Of a DNA stretch of 42,161 bases, positions 1-9,668 are shown piece by piece (position 1 is the first letter of the stretch; the number at the start of each line of letters is the position of its first letter). Position numbers and translations under genes: made by a program. The notes under the pieces are model-generated. The model was not told the DNA's origin, ran no database searches, and saw only the letters and a list, made by a program, of their open reading frames with translations. Origin of the DNA: a virus; IMG/VR virus record IMGVR_UViG_3300010371_000058, positions 1 through 42,161 of that record. One strand, written 5' to 3'.

Positions 1-372
1 CTCGTCGTTAATCACGGTCGTGCCAGCGATGCCAAATGGGTTAAACAATGCCGCGAGCTGCGACAGGTTGGACACCGTGGAACCGGGGGCTGTGCCGAAT
101 GCATACTGCATCGGGACCATACACGCAGTGACCTGATCGAATGACATCGTATATGCCGGATCGACCGGCCCGGCCTTGCAGGCGTCGGTCAGGATCGCGA
201 CCTGACGGTTGAGCTTGGCATCCGCCGCCTGCATGACCTGTACCGCCGCCATGGCATCCGACAGCGCGGTCGCTGCCTGGCTGTTGGCGGTAATCGCCTG
301 CTGCAGCGCCTTGGTAACGTCCTGCGCGAGCAGTGGTCCCGTGAAGAAGAGAATAGTGAGAGCGAATTTCAT
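1..372 (-). CDS. Secreted hypothetical protein, partial (3' end cut by window edge)
   Basis: ATG at 372-370 opens a frame that runs to base 1 without a stop, giving 124 residues of an incomplete protein. The N-terminus (MKFALTILFFTGPLLAQ) is a clear Sec signal peptide with cleavage likely after LLAQ. After it comes an alanine/glutamine-rich, probably helical stretch (KALQQAITANSQAATALSDA) and then a less regular region with two cysteines. I recognise no family. It is the last visible gene of a run of signal-peptide proteins downstream of the tail fibre. It could be a secreted accessory factor or the N-terminal part of a larger adhesin; the missing 3' part prevents a choice. Confidence 0.72.
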   Translation of the reverse strand, partial: MKFALTILFFTGPLLAQDVTKALQQAITANSQAATALSDAMAAVQVMQAADAKLNRQVAILTDACKAGPVDPAYTMSFDQVTACMVPMQYAFGTAPGSTVSNLSQLAALFNPFGIAGTTVINDE

Positions 373-409
373 GGCTTGTCCGTGAATGTGATCGGCAATG
401 GGGCTTTCC

Positions 410-616
410 CTACCTATTGCTTCTGCTCTGGAGCGCCCTGCCGCATACCTCAAGCGCCTTTCCGAACTGGCTCAAGTCGAAACTGTTGGCCCGCGGCGGG
501 CAGCCGATCAGAAAGCGAATCGCCTTGTATGCCTGGATAAAGGCCAGCCGCATGGAACAAAGTGCATCGATCGCGAAGAAGCGCGCGGCCTGCAGGTCTG
601 CGAGGACTGGTTTCAT
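410..616 (-). CDS. Small hypothetical protein (68 aa)
   Basis: A 68-residue basic ORF whose ATG lies 3 bases after the stop of the upstream 665-residue gene, so it sits tightly in the same operon. The first half looks helical and amphipathic (AARFFAIDALCSMRLAF), and a short cysteine/proline segment follows (FLIGCPPRAN). There is no signal peptide and no recognised domain. The position and same-strand spacing support a real gene. The overlapping plus-strand frames in this region have no context and are treated as shadows. Confidence 0.5.
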   Translation of the reverse strand: MKPVLADLQAARFFAIDALCSMRLAFIQAYKAIRFLIGCPPRANSFDLSQFGKALEVCGRALQSRSNR

Positions 617-619
617 GAC

Positions 620-2617
620 TTATCGATTTACGCTCCGGAAGTTGCCGGGGAACATCACCGGCTGTGCATCACCAACACTCGTCCCATCAGGCAGCGCGTT
701 CCACGTCGCGCGAGACGCCATGCCACCCTGATGGATATACCAGAACAGAGCCGCGATGTTGGCTCCGATCAGCGATGGGCCGCCGTTGATAAACACTTGC
801 CTGAACCCGGCAGCGGAAGCCGCCTGGCCGCGCGTTGCCGCCCAGGTGTAGGCGTTGCGCGTGTTGTCCAGCAGGGCCGGTGAGGCGGATGCCAGGTCGT
901 GCGTCCCTGGTGCCGAACCGGTCATTGGAACTGCATACGCCGAGCCGGTATTCGTGCAGCCGGACGCACAGGCCGTGGTGTAAGGCGTCGTCACGAACGG
1001 GACGAAATTGTAGTTCAGGTTGTAGTCTATGCCCGTAGGCGGAACTACGTTCGCCGGCTGATTTGCCGCATTCGAGTTCCCGAACATGATCGGATTAACG
1101 CGGGCCGAGCTGTCGTAAAAAATATTGCCCTTGAACACCGACACGGACGGCGGTGTCGCTGCGTTCGTGTTGCCTTCACAGATATACAGGGGGCCGATCT
1201 GGGTGCCCCCCGGTGACAGTAAATGCGTAATCGAGGTGGTAGGCGCGGCCGGGCACAAACTGGCCCACTGAGTGAATCCGCATCCGTAGCCCAAGGTCGA
1301 GTTCTTGAGTACCGTGATATAACTCAGCGTGACGCCGTAGCCATCGTCCGCTGATCCGTCGTTGCCGTATAGGTAACAGTGTCCGCCGCCGTTCGTAGTG
1401 GCTTGCAGGTCGAAAATCCCATTGGTGAAGCTGATATTCGTTCCCCAATTCTTATTGCTCGTCTGTATAAGCATCAGTGGTGGATTGGATACCACGGCTG
1501 TGCAAAGCGCGTAGATGTGGTCCGCAGTGGGAGCAAGTATATCTGCGTAGGTTGATGCTCCCTCATCGCAGCTTTTGGCGTCTGCGACAGATACCACATA
1601 CGACCACGAGCCGCCCGCGATGTTGGCGGCTGTCAGTGTCGGATAGTAGCTTCCCAGCCCGTCCCAATAGACATTCGAAATGGTCGCCCCGGCAGTGAAT
1701 GGATCGCTGTTCACGCCGTCATAACGCAGGTTTCGGAGCAGAGAGTTGGTCACGCTTCTGGCGCCGGTGCAGGCCGGAATGAAGCTGGGTGTGAAGGCAC
1801 CGGCGCTGCAAGTGCTCTCGAAGTAGATGTCAGTGCCTTGTATACGCGTGCCACCAGAAATAGTGTTGTTGAAAGAGATCGGCGTGGAGTTGCTGCCGAC
1901 CCCGACGCCCGCGTTGACGCCGAACGCCGCGCTGCTGTTCAGGTAGACCTGGTTCCAAGACCAAGCGGTATTGGAAGTAAACATCTCCTGCTGGTAACAA
2001 CCGGCCACGGTCGTGGATGTGACCCCGCAATTTGATATCGCGACACCCTTGAAGTTCGTCACTGAGTCTCCGAACCCGGTGCCGGAGTCGAGCAAAAGGA
2101 TGCCGTTAACGGTTCCATTGTTGATGCTTGTGACGTTTGTTGGGCAGGTCGGTGTTGAGGTACCCCACGTACACAGGTCTCCAGTCGCTCCGATGACGAA
2201 GTGAACGCAGGGCGATGACGATCCGGGGATAACGAATCCAGAAGAAAACGCGCTGTTGTTCTCGTCGAGTTGCAGCGTGGAGCCGGACCCCAGCGTCACG
2301 TCGGGAGAGTTCACGCAGTCTCGTGGCCCACCTACGAGAGCGGCTTGTCCTCGCAGAACAAAAGTGCCGTTGTTGACGAGCTTGGCCGCGTGCGAGCCGT
2401 CGCCTATGGTCATGGACGTTGTATTGACCGTGCCAATCTGGCAGGTCTGCCCGGTCTCACAGGTCAATGTGAACTGATTGTTCGTGATCGTGTCGCCAAA
2501 TGTCGGCAAGCCATTCGGGAAAAAAGTAGTTGCCGTATGCCAGTTCCCGTTCTGGTTGACCGTGTATGACGTAGCGAAGCACAATGGCGCGATGAGAAGT
2601 GCAAGTAATAGCTTCAT
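620..2617 (-). CDS. Large secreted beta-helix-like adhesin (665 aa)
   Basis: Start chosen at 2617 because its ATG overlaps the stop of the upstream gene (ATGA) and gives a clean Sec signal peptide ([17 protein letters not shown]). The mature protein is rich in Ser, Thr, Asn and Gly, with repeated short strands such as [26 protein letters not shown] and [12 protein letters not shown]. That spacing is typical of parallel beta-helix or pectate-lyase-like stalks. Several cysteines are scattered through it. No catalytic motif is visible. Its place downstream of the fibre gene suggests an adhesin or a glycan-binding or glycan-cleaving protein, but a signal peptide is unusual for a tailspike. Fold assignment is by eye. 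Confidence 0.7.
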   Translation of the reverse strand: MKLLLALLIAPLCFATSYTVNQNGNWHTATTFFPNGLPTFGDTITNNQFTLTCETGQTCQIGTVNTTSMTIGDGSHAAKLVNNGTFVLRGQAALVGGPRDCVNSPDVTLGSGSTLQLDENNSAFSSGFVIPGSSSPCVHFVIGATGDLCTWGTSTPTCPTNVTSINNGTVNGILLLDSGTGFGDSVTNFKGVAISNCGVTSTTVAGCYQQEMFTSNTAWSWNQVYLNSSAAFGVNAGVGVGSNSTPISFNNTISGGTRIQGTDIYFESTCSAGAFTPSFIPACTGARSVTNSLLRNLRYDGVNSDPFTAGATISNVYWDGLGSYYPTLTAANIAGGSWSYVVSVADAKSCDEGASTYADILAPTADHIYALCTAVVSNPPLMLIQTSNKNWGTNISFTNGIFDLQATTNGGGHCYLYGNDGSADDGYGVTLSYITVLKNSTLGYGCGFTQWASLCPAAPTTSITHLLSPGGTQIGPLYICEGNTNAATPPSVSVFKGNIFYDSSARVNPIMFGNSNAANQPANVVPPTGIDYNLNYNFVPFVTTPYTTACASGCTNTGSAYAVPMTGSAPGTHDLASASPALLDNTRNAYTWAATRGQAASAAGFRQVFINGGPSLIGANIAALFWYIHQGGMASRATWNALPDGTSVGDAQPVMFPGNFRSVNR

Positions 2618-4131
2618 CTGACCGTCCAAAAGTTAGGTGTGATGTTGGCCAGCGCGTTCGAATCGTTAGCTGTCAACTTAATGACGACCGGGGACGTTGT
2701 GTCAATTGCCGATGTGACCGTGAAACCACCCTGAGAATTCTGGTAAAACGGACCCGAGGCATTGTAGCCCCAGTGCGGCACATACCAGGTTTGCGCTCCG
2801 GTTGACCCGGAATTATTACAGATTTCTATCTTGCCGCCGTCCGCCGGAAACCATGCTGCAATACCGTAAGTGGTCCAGCCTGACCAGATGGTGGTTGATG
2901 TAGCGCCGAAAAACAGCTTGAATGCGGTTCCGTTCGGCGTCCCATTCAGAGTTATCATCGCGCTTAGATCGATGCACCCACCCGCCCCGAGCGTGTTTGC
3001 GGGCAGCGTATACGTAAACAACGTAGCGTCGGTGTTATTCATCGTCACATTGCTGAGTGCGGCCTGGTGATTCAGTGTGACCGGTCCTGATGCGGCGGCT
3101 GAGCCAAACGGCTGCGCGACGTAGTTCGTGCCGTCTGAGATGACCAGCAGACTCGTCGGCGCACTCGCCGATCCCGCCGCGAGCGTTTGGTTCGCCGCTG
3201 CGCCATTGATGTTCTGGCCGCTGCGCGCGACGGTGACGACGCCTGAGCCGTAGTTCAGGATCAGAATGCACTGCCCGCTGGCGGGCTGCGAACCGGAGGC
3301 GACAAGCGTGATGGTGAATGTGCCTGATGCGACCGGGATTGACTTACAGGATGCGAAGTCCGACGCCAATACCTGATATGTGGACGACTGCGCGTTGGTG
3401 ACAAATGAAACAGGCCCGGCCGGCCCAACCGCACCAGTCGCTCCAGTAGCGCCGGTCGGGCCAGCAGGTCCGGTCGCTCCCGTGGCCCCGGTGGCTCCAG
3501 TAGCGCCCGTTGCTCCGGTCGGGCCACTTGGCCCAACCGTACTCGGAAGGCCGTCCGCGATAGTTCCTTGTGCTGGTGCTGTGAACGGGATCAATACACT
3601 GTTGGCGTTGTTAAGAATGTCCCTGAAGGAGGCCGACGCTGTCACGCCGCCCCACTCTGGATATGGCGGGGAGCCGCTCGTGTCGGCTCCGGTGATCGTT
3701 CGTGCCTGGCCCGTAGAGAGGCCGAAATTGTCCGTGATCGTGACGCCGGGGAAGATCGAACCTGGCCCGTATCCCGTGCTCGCGGCCGTGCAGGACGGAG
3801 CACATGTTCCGGCAGATGTGTTAAAGCTGATCTGCAGGCCGGTGGCGGGGCCAGATCCAGATCCCATAATGGTCCACTGTCCAGCCGTCACGCTCTTGCA
3901 TGCCGGCGCCGGCGTTCCGAATGGCGCGGCGCAGTAATAAGACTGCGTGGGACTCGAACTCGTGTCGAAGTAGAGATCGCCAGGAAGGTTGTTACCGACG
4001 ATCGCAGGCGCACCGCCGCCGAAAAACTTTTGGGGTACGACTGTGGCCGGGAGCTGGTAAGGCGGGGTCACCGGGGGTGTCTGCGCACACAGATATGCAG
4101 CAGCACCGAGAAGCAGCACGATCTGTCTCAT
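2614..4131 (-). CDS. Secreted protein with collagen-like repeats (505 aa)
   Basis: Start at 4131 is supported by an AGGAG about 10 bases upstream and by the signal peptide [17 protein letters not shown]; longer in-frame starts exist but would bury it. The N-terminal part (to about residue 195) is Gly/Ser/Thr-rich with a YYCAAP...GQWTIMG stretch. Residues about 200-240 are G-X-Y triplets dominated by GAT and GPx, a collagen-like triple-helix segment common in phage fibres as a trimerising stalk. The C-terminal 260 residues look like beta-sandwich repeats and could form a trimeric head domain. The stop overlaps the next gene (ATGA). I infer a trimeric adhesin, with signal-peptide export as the oddity. 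Confidence 0.78.
   Translation of the reverse strand: MRQIVLLLGAAAYLCAQTPPVTPPYQLPATVVPQKFFGGGAPAIVGNNLPGDLYFDTSSSPTQSYYCAAPFGTPAPACKSVTAGQWTIMGSGSGPATGLQISFNTSAGTCAPSCTAASTGYGPGSIFPGVTITDNFGLSTGQARTITGADTSGSPPYPEWGGVTASASFRDILNNANSVLIPFTAPAQGTIADGLPSTVGPSGPTGATGATGATGATGATGPAGPTGATGATGAVGPAGPVSFVTNAQSSTYQVLASDFASCKSIPVASGTFTITLVASGSQPASGQCILILNYGSGVVTVARSGQNINGAAANQTLAAGSASAPTSLLVISDGTNYVAQPFGSAAASGPVTLNHQAALSNVTMNNTDATLFTYTLPANTLGAGGCIDLSAMITLNGTPNGTAFKLFFGATSTTIWSGWTTYGIAAWFPADGGKIEICNNSGSTGAQTWYVPHWGYNASGPFYQNSQGGFTVTSAIDTTSPVVIKLTANDSNALANITPNFWTVR
3412..3534 (-). repeat. Collagen-like G-X-Y triplet repeat inside CDS
   Basis: About 13 consecutive Gly-X-Y triplets (GPS, GPT, then runs of GAT, with GPA and GAV) encoded on the minus strand. 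At DNA level this is an imperfect tandem 9-bp pattern built on GGAGCGACG/GGCGCTACT-type units. Such repeats vary in length by slippage and act as trimer stalks in phage fibres. Confidence 0.9.
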
Positions 4132-4181
4132 GGGAATTGCGCTCCTGAGAAATGGGGATGTGAATAGAAACATGGTCGAAT

Positions 4182-5213
4182 TTAGAATTCGAATACCCAA
4201 AAATAGATAATTGAGTTGCTCGCGTTGCCGCTCACCGTCGCATATAACGTGTAGCCTGGTGGCACGATAGATGGAACTGCAGCGCTTAGCTGTGCTGTTG
4301 TGATAGCGGAGGTGAAAAAACCAATACGGTTTGAGTTCGATAGCGGCGCCCCTGTGGGAGCCAAATAGTAGGACCAATCGATTCCTGCATCTGCCACTCC
4401 GGCCGTAATGGTGGAAGAGTTTCTGAACGGGATTCCTTGGTTGGCCAGGACTATTCCGGTCTTACCTGTTGATGGCGTGTACAGCGCAAGGCTAGATCCT
4501 GTCTGAGGGGAAAGATAGGTGACTGTCCTGAACGGGGTTGATGAGTCGAAGGCAACTCTGTTCAGAATGGCATTGTAGGTCCCGCCTGTCATCGCGGACA
4601 CATTTACCGCAATAGTGTCGCCTGGATCGAGAATCCAGTTGCCAGCGGCTACCGTTGAAGCATTGATCGCACCGTTAAGCGACGCGGCTCCTGAAATGGC
4701 TGTGGTGTTTAAGCTAAGACCTCCAAGAGCGCCCAGTGGGTAGTAGATACCAGAGCGCTTAAGTGCGAGATTTATAGTGGCGGTGCCGCTGCTGCTGGTT
4801 GCGGCAACGGTCACGCCCAAAAGGTAGCGTTGGCATCCAATCGTTCCCGCGGTACAGGAGGGCGCCGTATAGAGGTCGTTCTCTCCGCTGGAGAGCGCTG
4901 TGATAACTGGAGGCAAGCCATTTTGTCCGAGCGATGGCGAGAGAAGCGGAATTCCACCATAAGTGGCCCCTCCGAGAAGCGCAGCCCACACGTTCGTCGC
5001 CACGCACGTCTCATTGACATTGGGAATGAAAACGGTCAGGAGGAATGACTCTCCGGCACTGCAGGTGGCCGGCAGCGTGTTGCCCTCCCTGTTCTTTTGC
5101 GACGTTGCGCCGCTTATATCAACTGCACCGGTAAACGTGCGATTGCCTGGGACCGCCGTGCTCTGGGCAAAAACCGATATGGCGCACATAAGCGCGATAA
5201 TGTATCGTTTCAT
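4182..5213 (-). CDS. Secreted hypothetical protein, probable adhesin (343 aa)
   Basis: ATG at 5213 gives a signal peptide ([17 protein letters not shown]) followed directly by [21 protein letters not shown], a phage-fibre-like strand pattern. The rest is Ser/Thr/Gly/Ala-rich and strand-forming throughout, with cysteines at CSAGES, CVATN, CTAG and CQRY. No enzymatic motif is seen. It is separated from neighbours by 33-50 bases and belongs to the cassette of exported, beta-rich proteins downstream of the tail fibre. It may be a fibre component, an adhesin or a lysogenic-conversion product; family unknown. Confidence 0.72.
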   Translation of the reverse strand: MKRYIIALMCAISVFAQSTAVPGNRTFTGAVDISGATSQKNREGNTLPATCSAGESFLLTVFIPNVNETCVATNVWAALLGGATYGGIPLLSPSLGQNGLPPVITALSSGENDLYTAPSCTAGTIGCQRYLLGVTVAATSSSGTATINLALKRSGIYYPLGALGGLSLNTTAISGAASLNGAINASTVAAGNWILDPGDTIAVNVSAMTGGTYNAILNRVAFDSSTPFRTVTYLSPQTGSSLALYTPSTGKTGIVLANQGIPFRNSSTITAGVADAGIDWSYYLAPTGAPLSNSNRIGFFTSAITTAQLSAAVPSIVPPGYTLYATVSGNASNSIIYFWVFEF

Positions 5214-5246
5214 TTCCTGTTTATCTTTCCTATTGTGATGAAGGTG

Positions 5247-6164
5247 CTAGAAGCCGACCATCACGCAACGGCCGCTCTGGGCTGGTGAACCGAGCGCGAT
5301 GGTGTAATCGAATCCCTGCGCGCCACCGATTCCGGTGTCGTGAAGCGATGGGGTAACTGCGCCGGCGCCGAACTGATTACCGCTCACGTCATAGCAGGCA
5401 GCCAGCGTTTCACCGTTGAGTCCGTGAACCGGAAGCGTAACGGTCACTGATGTCGCCGAAGTAAAACTCGCAGAATAGGACCGCCCAGTGCCAATCCACA
5501 ACGTTCCCGACCAAGGCGTAAGAGAAGTGACCGTGACGTTTCCGGAAGCGTCCACCTTGACCGCCCCGCACTCGGCGATACCGTCACACATCACGATCAG
5601 GTTGTTGCCGACGATGCCGTAACCGGCCAGCGTCAGAGCCGTCACGGCTACGCTCGTGCTGGCGGTGACGGCTTGCTGATACCAGACGATCCCGGCCGCC
5701 TGCTGAGGCGCACAACGTACGATGCCACCGACGGTCGCGATCACCGAAATCCCGGTTCCCGGGCACGGCATGATCTGCGAGAGCGCGATCGGCAAGGCAG
5801 TGGTCGGCTGAGTGACGCCGGGCGCACAGTACTGGCCAAAACCTACTGGAGACGAACTCGTCGGAATGATGCAGACCCACGTCTCTTTGTTGGCGAAGGT
5901 GATCAGGTAAGACGTGAGGTTCGGCGTAGACGTGTCATTTGGGACGAGCGAGAGCCCGCCGATGACGCCCGCGGTCACGTAGACCGTTCGAATAGGCTGC
6001 GCCGTGATGGCGTATCCGGTGTTGGTCTTCGTCTGCGACTGAACCGTGAAACTCCCGGTATAAGGGTTGCCGAAGGTGTCGTATATCGGGCCTACGATGC
6101 TGGTGGGCTGGACCTGCCCGAATGCCAGACTCGCGAGAGAAACCAGGATGGCGGCGCGAAACAC
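5247..6164 (-). CDS. Secreted protein with fibre-like N-terminal domain (305 aa)
   Basis: A signal peptide (MFRAAILVSLASLAFGQ) precedes a domain of about 120 residues starting SIVGPIYDTFGNPYTGSFTV and ending FANKETWVCIIPTSSSP. This has the look of the carboxypeptidase-regulatory/fibre N-terminal beta domains (initial value ... Gly-asn-pro ... gly-x-phe-thr-val). A central VTASTSVAVTALTLAGYGI region and a Gly/Ser-rich C-terminus ending GRCVMVGF follow. It sits one base downstream of the 166-aa gene. The beta-rich, Sec-exported architecture matches its two neighbours. Exact family not recognised. Confidence 0.72.
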   Translation of the reverse strand: MFRAAILVSLASLAFGQVQPTSIVGPIYDTFGNPYTGSFTVQSQTKTNTGYAITAQPIRTVYVTAGVIGGLSLVPNDTSTPNLTSYLITFANKETWVCIIPTSSSPVGFGQYCAPGVTQPTTALPIALSQIMPCPGTGISVIATVGGIVRCAPQQAAGIVWYQQAVTASTSVAVTALTLAGYGIVGNNLIVMCDGIAECGAVKVDASGNVTVTSLTPWSGTLWIGTGRSYSASFTSATSVTVTLPVHGLNGETLAACYDVSGNQFGAGAVTPSLHDTGIGGAQGFDYTIALGSPAQSGRCVMVGF

Positions 6165-6165
6165 C

Positions 6166-6666
6166 TTACTTATCCTCCGCAGGAGCGTCCATACCTGTCA
6201 GCAGCGGCCGCAGCACTTCGATATCGCTCGCGCTCAGTTTCGCGCCAGCGAGGTCGGTCTGGAAATTCAAAGGCGCGACCGCCAGTTTCACCTTTTCCGC
6301 CAGCAGCGGCTTCATTTGTTCGAGATAGGCCGCGAGATGATCCGGCTTGATCGTTCGCGCACCGTCCGATCCTTTCACCGCTTCGCTGTTTTCTTCGGTG
6401 AAGAGCTTGGCCTGCGCCTGAAGCGCCTGAGCGATCTCCGGACGGAGTGCTGCCATCAGTCGGTTGATTCGATAGGCCACGACCGCAGGGAAGTCCTGCG
6501 AGGCGAGCTTCTGAAGCGCTCCCGAGGTCTGCATGGCGATCAGGTCACCGACCGTGACCGTGATGGTGATGGCCTGTTGAGTCGCCGGCTTGCTTTCCGG
6601 CGCGTGTGCTTTATCGTCGGCACACAGAGCGGCCGCTGAGAGAAAGAGAAATATAAGGGTTTTCAT
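6166..6666 (-). CDS. Secreted hypothetical protein (166 aa)
   Basis: The ATG overlaps the stop of the fibre gene (TAATG), indicating translational coupling. The signal peptide is MKTLIFLFLSAAALCAD. The mature part is Ala/Leu-rich and mostly helical (LQKLASQDFPAVVAYRINRLM, AQALQAQAKLFTEENSEA) and lacks cysteines. Coupling to a tail-fibre gene would suit a fibre assembly chaperone, but chaperones of virion fibres act in the cytoplasm and would not carry a signal peptide. A periplasmic role is therefore more consistent with the sequence. No family recognised. Confidence 0.68.
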   Translation of the reverse strand: MKTLIFLFLSAAALCADDKAHAPESKPATQQAITITVTVGDLIAMQTSGALQKLASQDFPAVVAYRINRLMAALRPEIAQALQAQAKLFTEENSEAVKGSDGARTIKPDHLAAYLEQMKPLLAEKVKLAVAPLNFQTDLAGAKLSASDIEVLRPLLTGMDAPAEDK

Positions 6667-8231
6667 TATTCAAACCACGTCACTATAACTATCCCCGAGC
6701 CACCGGATCCACCCGTTCCGCCACCAGCGCCACCACCGCCGCCGCCGGTATTCGCCAAACCATTTGATCCAGTGACAAACCCGCCGTTTCCGCCGCCAGA
6801 CGACCCGGCCCCACAGCCGCCACCCCCGTTTTGAACAGCTCCGCCGCCGCCACCACCGTATCCATTAATGCCGCCTCCACCGTTTCCGCAAACGGGAGTC
6901 GATGCGTATGACGGTGGTGGCGCTGGCGCGAATATTGCCGGATATCCGGCAGTGGACGCCCCTCCACCGCCACCGGCATTGGATGACACAAGTCCTAAAT
7001 GCTGCGCTCCACCGCTTATTCCCCCTCCTGATGCGCCGCCATCAAAGTTGGAACTACCACTTCCACCGGCTGCAGCGGTGGCGCCGAACAATGTAGTGCC
7101 GCCGTTGAGCTGAGCCGCGCCGCCCGCGCCAATCGTCACTGTTACCGGTGCATTCACGCTCAAGGTCGTCTGAACAACCTGACCGCCGCCTCCTCCACCG
7201 CCCGTGTTCGAACCACCGCCGCCGCCGCCAACAAGAAAAACATCCACGGACCCGCCGGCCTGGATGAGTCCGGTTGACGGCGTGAATGTCCCGCTCGAGG
7301 TGAATGTCTGCGACTTCTTCTGCGGAATCCGGATTACCGACATAACTCTCCAGTTCGCGCCATCCGACATAAGGGTGATGGCGCCGTTGGTCTGCGAAAC
7401 CGCATAGCTCGAAAAGCCATCGATCGTCTCCGATCCATTTGGCACCAGCGTTACCGCATTGACGCTCGAATCGACCTTTTTGATCGTGATCTGCTGGCCG
7501 GCCGCGCCCACCGCAGTAAAGATATTTCTGGTGATCGCGCCGCCCGAGGCGTCGACGTTCTCTTCGACATACAGATAGCCGGGGGCCACATTGCCGTTCG
7601 AGGAGATCGGGAACACCTGCGGGCGGTTGCCCTGCTGCACGGTCGCGCCCGATGCTAGGATGACAAGCATGCCGCCTGGCAGTGGCTCGATGGTCGATCC
7701 GTCCTCGCGAACAATGAACTGCTGAATGCTGACCGAGCTCGCGGCGCTGCCGATCGTGCCATGGATCGTGATGTTCGAAGGCCAGGAGAACGTCCGGCCG
7801 CCGGTCGCGTCCTGTTGAATGATGAAGGTCAGGACAAGGCCCGGCCGCAGATTTATCAGCGACGAAGACGTTACATTCCCGGCAAGGGTGAGATCGAAAC
7901 CGGGAGAGACTCCGGCATCGAACGTTATCGAGCTGGCAAAGGCGACAAGCTGAATCAACTCGGCTACATCGGCCGTCGTCTGGATGCAGGCAAGTACTGA
8001 GGTTAGTGTGGCCAGGCTCGCATCGCTCGTCGAGAAGCCCTTGTTGACCAGCATATTGGCCATGGCGGTAAACCACGTCGATGCCTGGTACCGGAACTTG
8101 TTGTCGGTCATATGCGGCAGCGTGGCGTTTTGCGTGGCGCCGTTTTGCCGCAGAACCGATGCCGTATAATCGGCATCGTTCTGACTGTTCGTGTTACCCG
8201 GATCCCACTGGATGAAATTAGTCGCTGACAT
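6666..8231 (-). CDS. Tail fibre with C-terminal glycine-rich adhesin domain (521 aa)
   Basis: It follows the baseplate gpI-like gene directly, the usual place of the fibre. The N-terminal part (residues 1-110, MSATNFIQWDPGNTNSQND...) is typical of phage fibre attachment regions. The middle is beta-rich, with a VTLVPNGSETIDG stretch common in phage fibres. From about residue 310 on, FTSSGTFTPSTG leads into a long polyglycine region with motifs GGGGGG, GAGGAAQLNGG and GGGGINGYGGGGGG, ending GGSGIVIVTWFE. This matches the glycine-rich adhesin type (polyglycine-II sandwich), where variable loops between Gly runs contact the receptor. It lacks a signal peptide, unlike the genes downstream. Host-range determinant by inference. 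Confidence 0.88.
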   Translation of the reverse strand: MSATNFIQWDPGNTNSQNDADYTASVLRQNGATQNATLPHMTDNKFRYQASTWFTAMANMLVNKGFSTSDASLATLTSVLACIQTTADVAELIQLVAFASSITFDAGVSPGFDLTLAGNVTSSSLINLRPGLVLTFIIQQDATGGRTFSWPSNITIHGTIGSAASSVSIQQFIVREDGSTIEPLPGGMLVILASGATVQQGNRPQVFPISSNGNVAPGYLYVEENVDASGGAITRNIFTAVGAAGQQITIKKVDSSVNAVTLVPNGSETIDGFSSYAVSQTNGAITLMSDGANWRVMSVIRIPQKKSQTFTSSGTFTPSTGLIQAGGSVDVFLVGGGGGGSNTGGGGGGGQVVQTTLSVNAPVTVTIGAGGAAQLNGGTTLFGATAAAGGSGSSNFDGGASGGGISGGAQHLGLVSSNAGGGGGASTAGYPAIFAPAPPPSYASTPVCGNGGGGINGYGGGGGGAVQNGGGGCGAGSSGGGNGGFVTGSNGLANTGGGGGGAGGGTGGSGGSGIVIVTWFE

Positions 8232-8237
8232 TTATCC

Positions 8238-9665
8238 TCAGAGGTAATGGCCCTGATCCCAGCCGGCGATCGTGCCGTCGTTGCGGTCGTAGCCGAGCAT
8301 CGGAAGTTGCGGGAATACAAAGGTGTAACGCACTCCCTGTGGCTTCGGCACGACGTAACCGTTCTCGATGAGATCGGTGATGATCGAAGTGAACAAGCCG
8401 CCAAGAATGATCGTTGCCGTCATGTCCTGGTTGTCCTGGATGGCGATTGAGCCGCCCGGAAAAAGTTGTGCCCAGAGCCCCTGCAGCGAGTCAATCTGAC
8501 CGTTCCAGTGGTTGTAGAAGATTCGGGCCGTCAGAACAGTGCGATAGGTCGAGTCGTCGAGAATCGGGCTGACTGGGATATTCGGTGTGAGTTTGGCGAC
8601 AGCCATGATGTCATTCATCGATGTCCACAAGCTTGTACCATCCCAGGCAACGCCCCATGTGTTGCTTCCAAGGCTGTAAGTTGTGACCGTGAAAGACGAG
8701 GTTGAGATCGCCTGTATGGCGTCCACCGAAAAACTAAAATTAGAGCAATATATGGTCCCGACACCGTCATACGCGAGAAACTGCGGCTTACCCGATACCG
8801 ATACAGTCTCAAGAAGTGCTCCGCTGGAACCAAGGATTTGCTTTAATTCTCCTGTATTATAGAGGCTCACCCAGATGTGGGAACCCTCATTGACAATTCC
8901 CCATGGACCTGAGGCGCCGGAACCTACTGTGTATGTGGCAATGACGGACGCACTTGAGGCAAGCACCTTACTGACCGTGCCATTGCCAAAATTTGCCGTC
9001 CAGATGTTGGTGCCATCGAAACAAATACCGATGGGGGCGCTTCCAACTGTACAAGTCGCAACGGTGGAACCGCTGGTGGTATCTATCTTTGCCACTGCAT
9101 TGGACACGTGGTTCGTCACCCATACATTCGCGCCGGCAAAGCATATATTCAACGGCTGGGTTCCAGACGAGGTATACGTTCCGATGGTTGCCCCGGTTGA
9201 TGCCAATAACTTTGAGATGGTGTTGTCGGTGCTGTTTGCTGTCCAGATATTCGTTCCATCAAAGCAAACGTCGCTCGGACCATTACCGACTGTATAAGTT
9301 CCGATCGTCGCGCCAGTGGACGCCAGCAATTTCGAGACTGTGTTGTCTGAAAAATTTACGATCCAGACATTGGTTCCGTCGAAGCAAACTCCCCTGGGCA
9401 GCCTGCCGATATTGAAGAATGAAACGCTGCTGCGCGGCGTTGGTTGAAACGGGACTGTTCGATTCACCCCTATATACAGGCCCAGAATGTCGAGCTGCGG
9501 CCCGACCGCCTGAGCGATGCTGAATGCCGCGGCAAACTGCGCGAGGCAGTTCTGAACATCCTGGAAAAGATCAATGTTGGTCTTCAGCCAGGCGAGCATC
9601 GACGCTGCGCTCTGGTATTGACTCGTGATTTTCGAAAGGTAATACGAATCGTCGTGAAGATTCAT
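8238..9665 (-). CDS. DUF2612/gpI-like baseplate protein with inserted beta-propeller (475 aa)
   Basis: Residues 1-80 (SKITSQYQSAASMLAWL..., then AQAVGPQLDILGLYIGVNRTV) and residues 366-475 (ILDDSTYRTVLTARIFYNHWNG ... PKPQGVRYTFVFPQ ... LGYDRNDG) together make the DUF2612/gpI-type baseplate protein that links gpJ to the fibre. Between them, residues about 86-362 form seven repeats of about 40 residues with core VCFDGTNVWIVN...NTVSKL, an NHL/YVTN-like beta-propeller. Usual family members run directly from the first half to the second, so this is a domain insertion. Neighbours are gpJ upstream (4-base gap) and the fibre downstream. The propeller is a likely carbohydrate- or receptor-binding head on the baseplate; that function is inferred. 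Confidence 0.85.
   Translation of the reverse strand: MNLHDDSYYLSKITSQYQSAASMLAWLKTNIDLFQDVQNCLAQFAAAFSIAQAVGPQLDILGLYIGVNRTVPFQPTPRSSVSFFNIGRLPRGVCFDGTNVWIVNFSDNTVSKLLASTGATIGTYTVGNGPSDVCFDGTNIWTANSTDNTISKLLASTGATIGTYTSSGTQPLNICFAGANVWVTNHVSNAVAKIDTTSGSTVATCTVGSAPIGICFDGTNIWTANFGNGTVSKVLASSASVIATYTVGSGASGPWGIVNEGSHIWVSLYNTGELKQILGSSGALLETVSVSGKPQFLAYDGVGTIYCSNFSFSVDAIQAISTSSFTVTTYSLGSNTWGVAWDGTSLWTSMNDIMAVAKLTPNIPVSPILDDSTYRTVLTARIFYNHWNGQIDSLQGLWAQLFPGGSIAIQDNQDMTATIILGGLFTSIITDLIENGYVVPKPQGVRYTFVFPQLPMLGYDRNDGTIAGWDQGHYL
8580..9410 (-). repeat. Seven NHL/YVTN-like propeller repeats inserted in the gpI-like gene
   Basis: Seven imperfect repeats of about 40 codons. Core in repeats 1-4: CFDGTNxWxxNxxxNxVSKL followed by A(S)TGATIGTYTVG. 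Repeats 1, 2 and 4 are close in sequence, while 5-7 have drifted. Seven units fit a closed seven-bladed propeller. The repeat block interrupts the DUF2612 domain cleanly. Confidence 0.8.
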
Positions 9666-9668
9666 CGC

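Noticed and set aside
3412-3534. Short tandem DNA repeat resembling a CRISPR or minisatellite
   Set aside because: It is the codon pattern of collagen-like G-X-Y triplets, in frame and without spacers.
4176-4192. Inverted repeat TCGAATT-TAG-AATTCGA at the end of the 343-aa gene
   Set aside because: Stem is short and AT-rich with no U tract on the minus strand, so a terminator call is not supported.
7054-8076. Second minus-strand frame inside the fibre gene
   Set aside because: Translation is Arg/His/Cys-rich and shows no domain; the fibre frame has family motifs and correct operon spacing.
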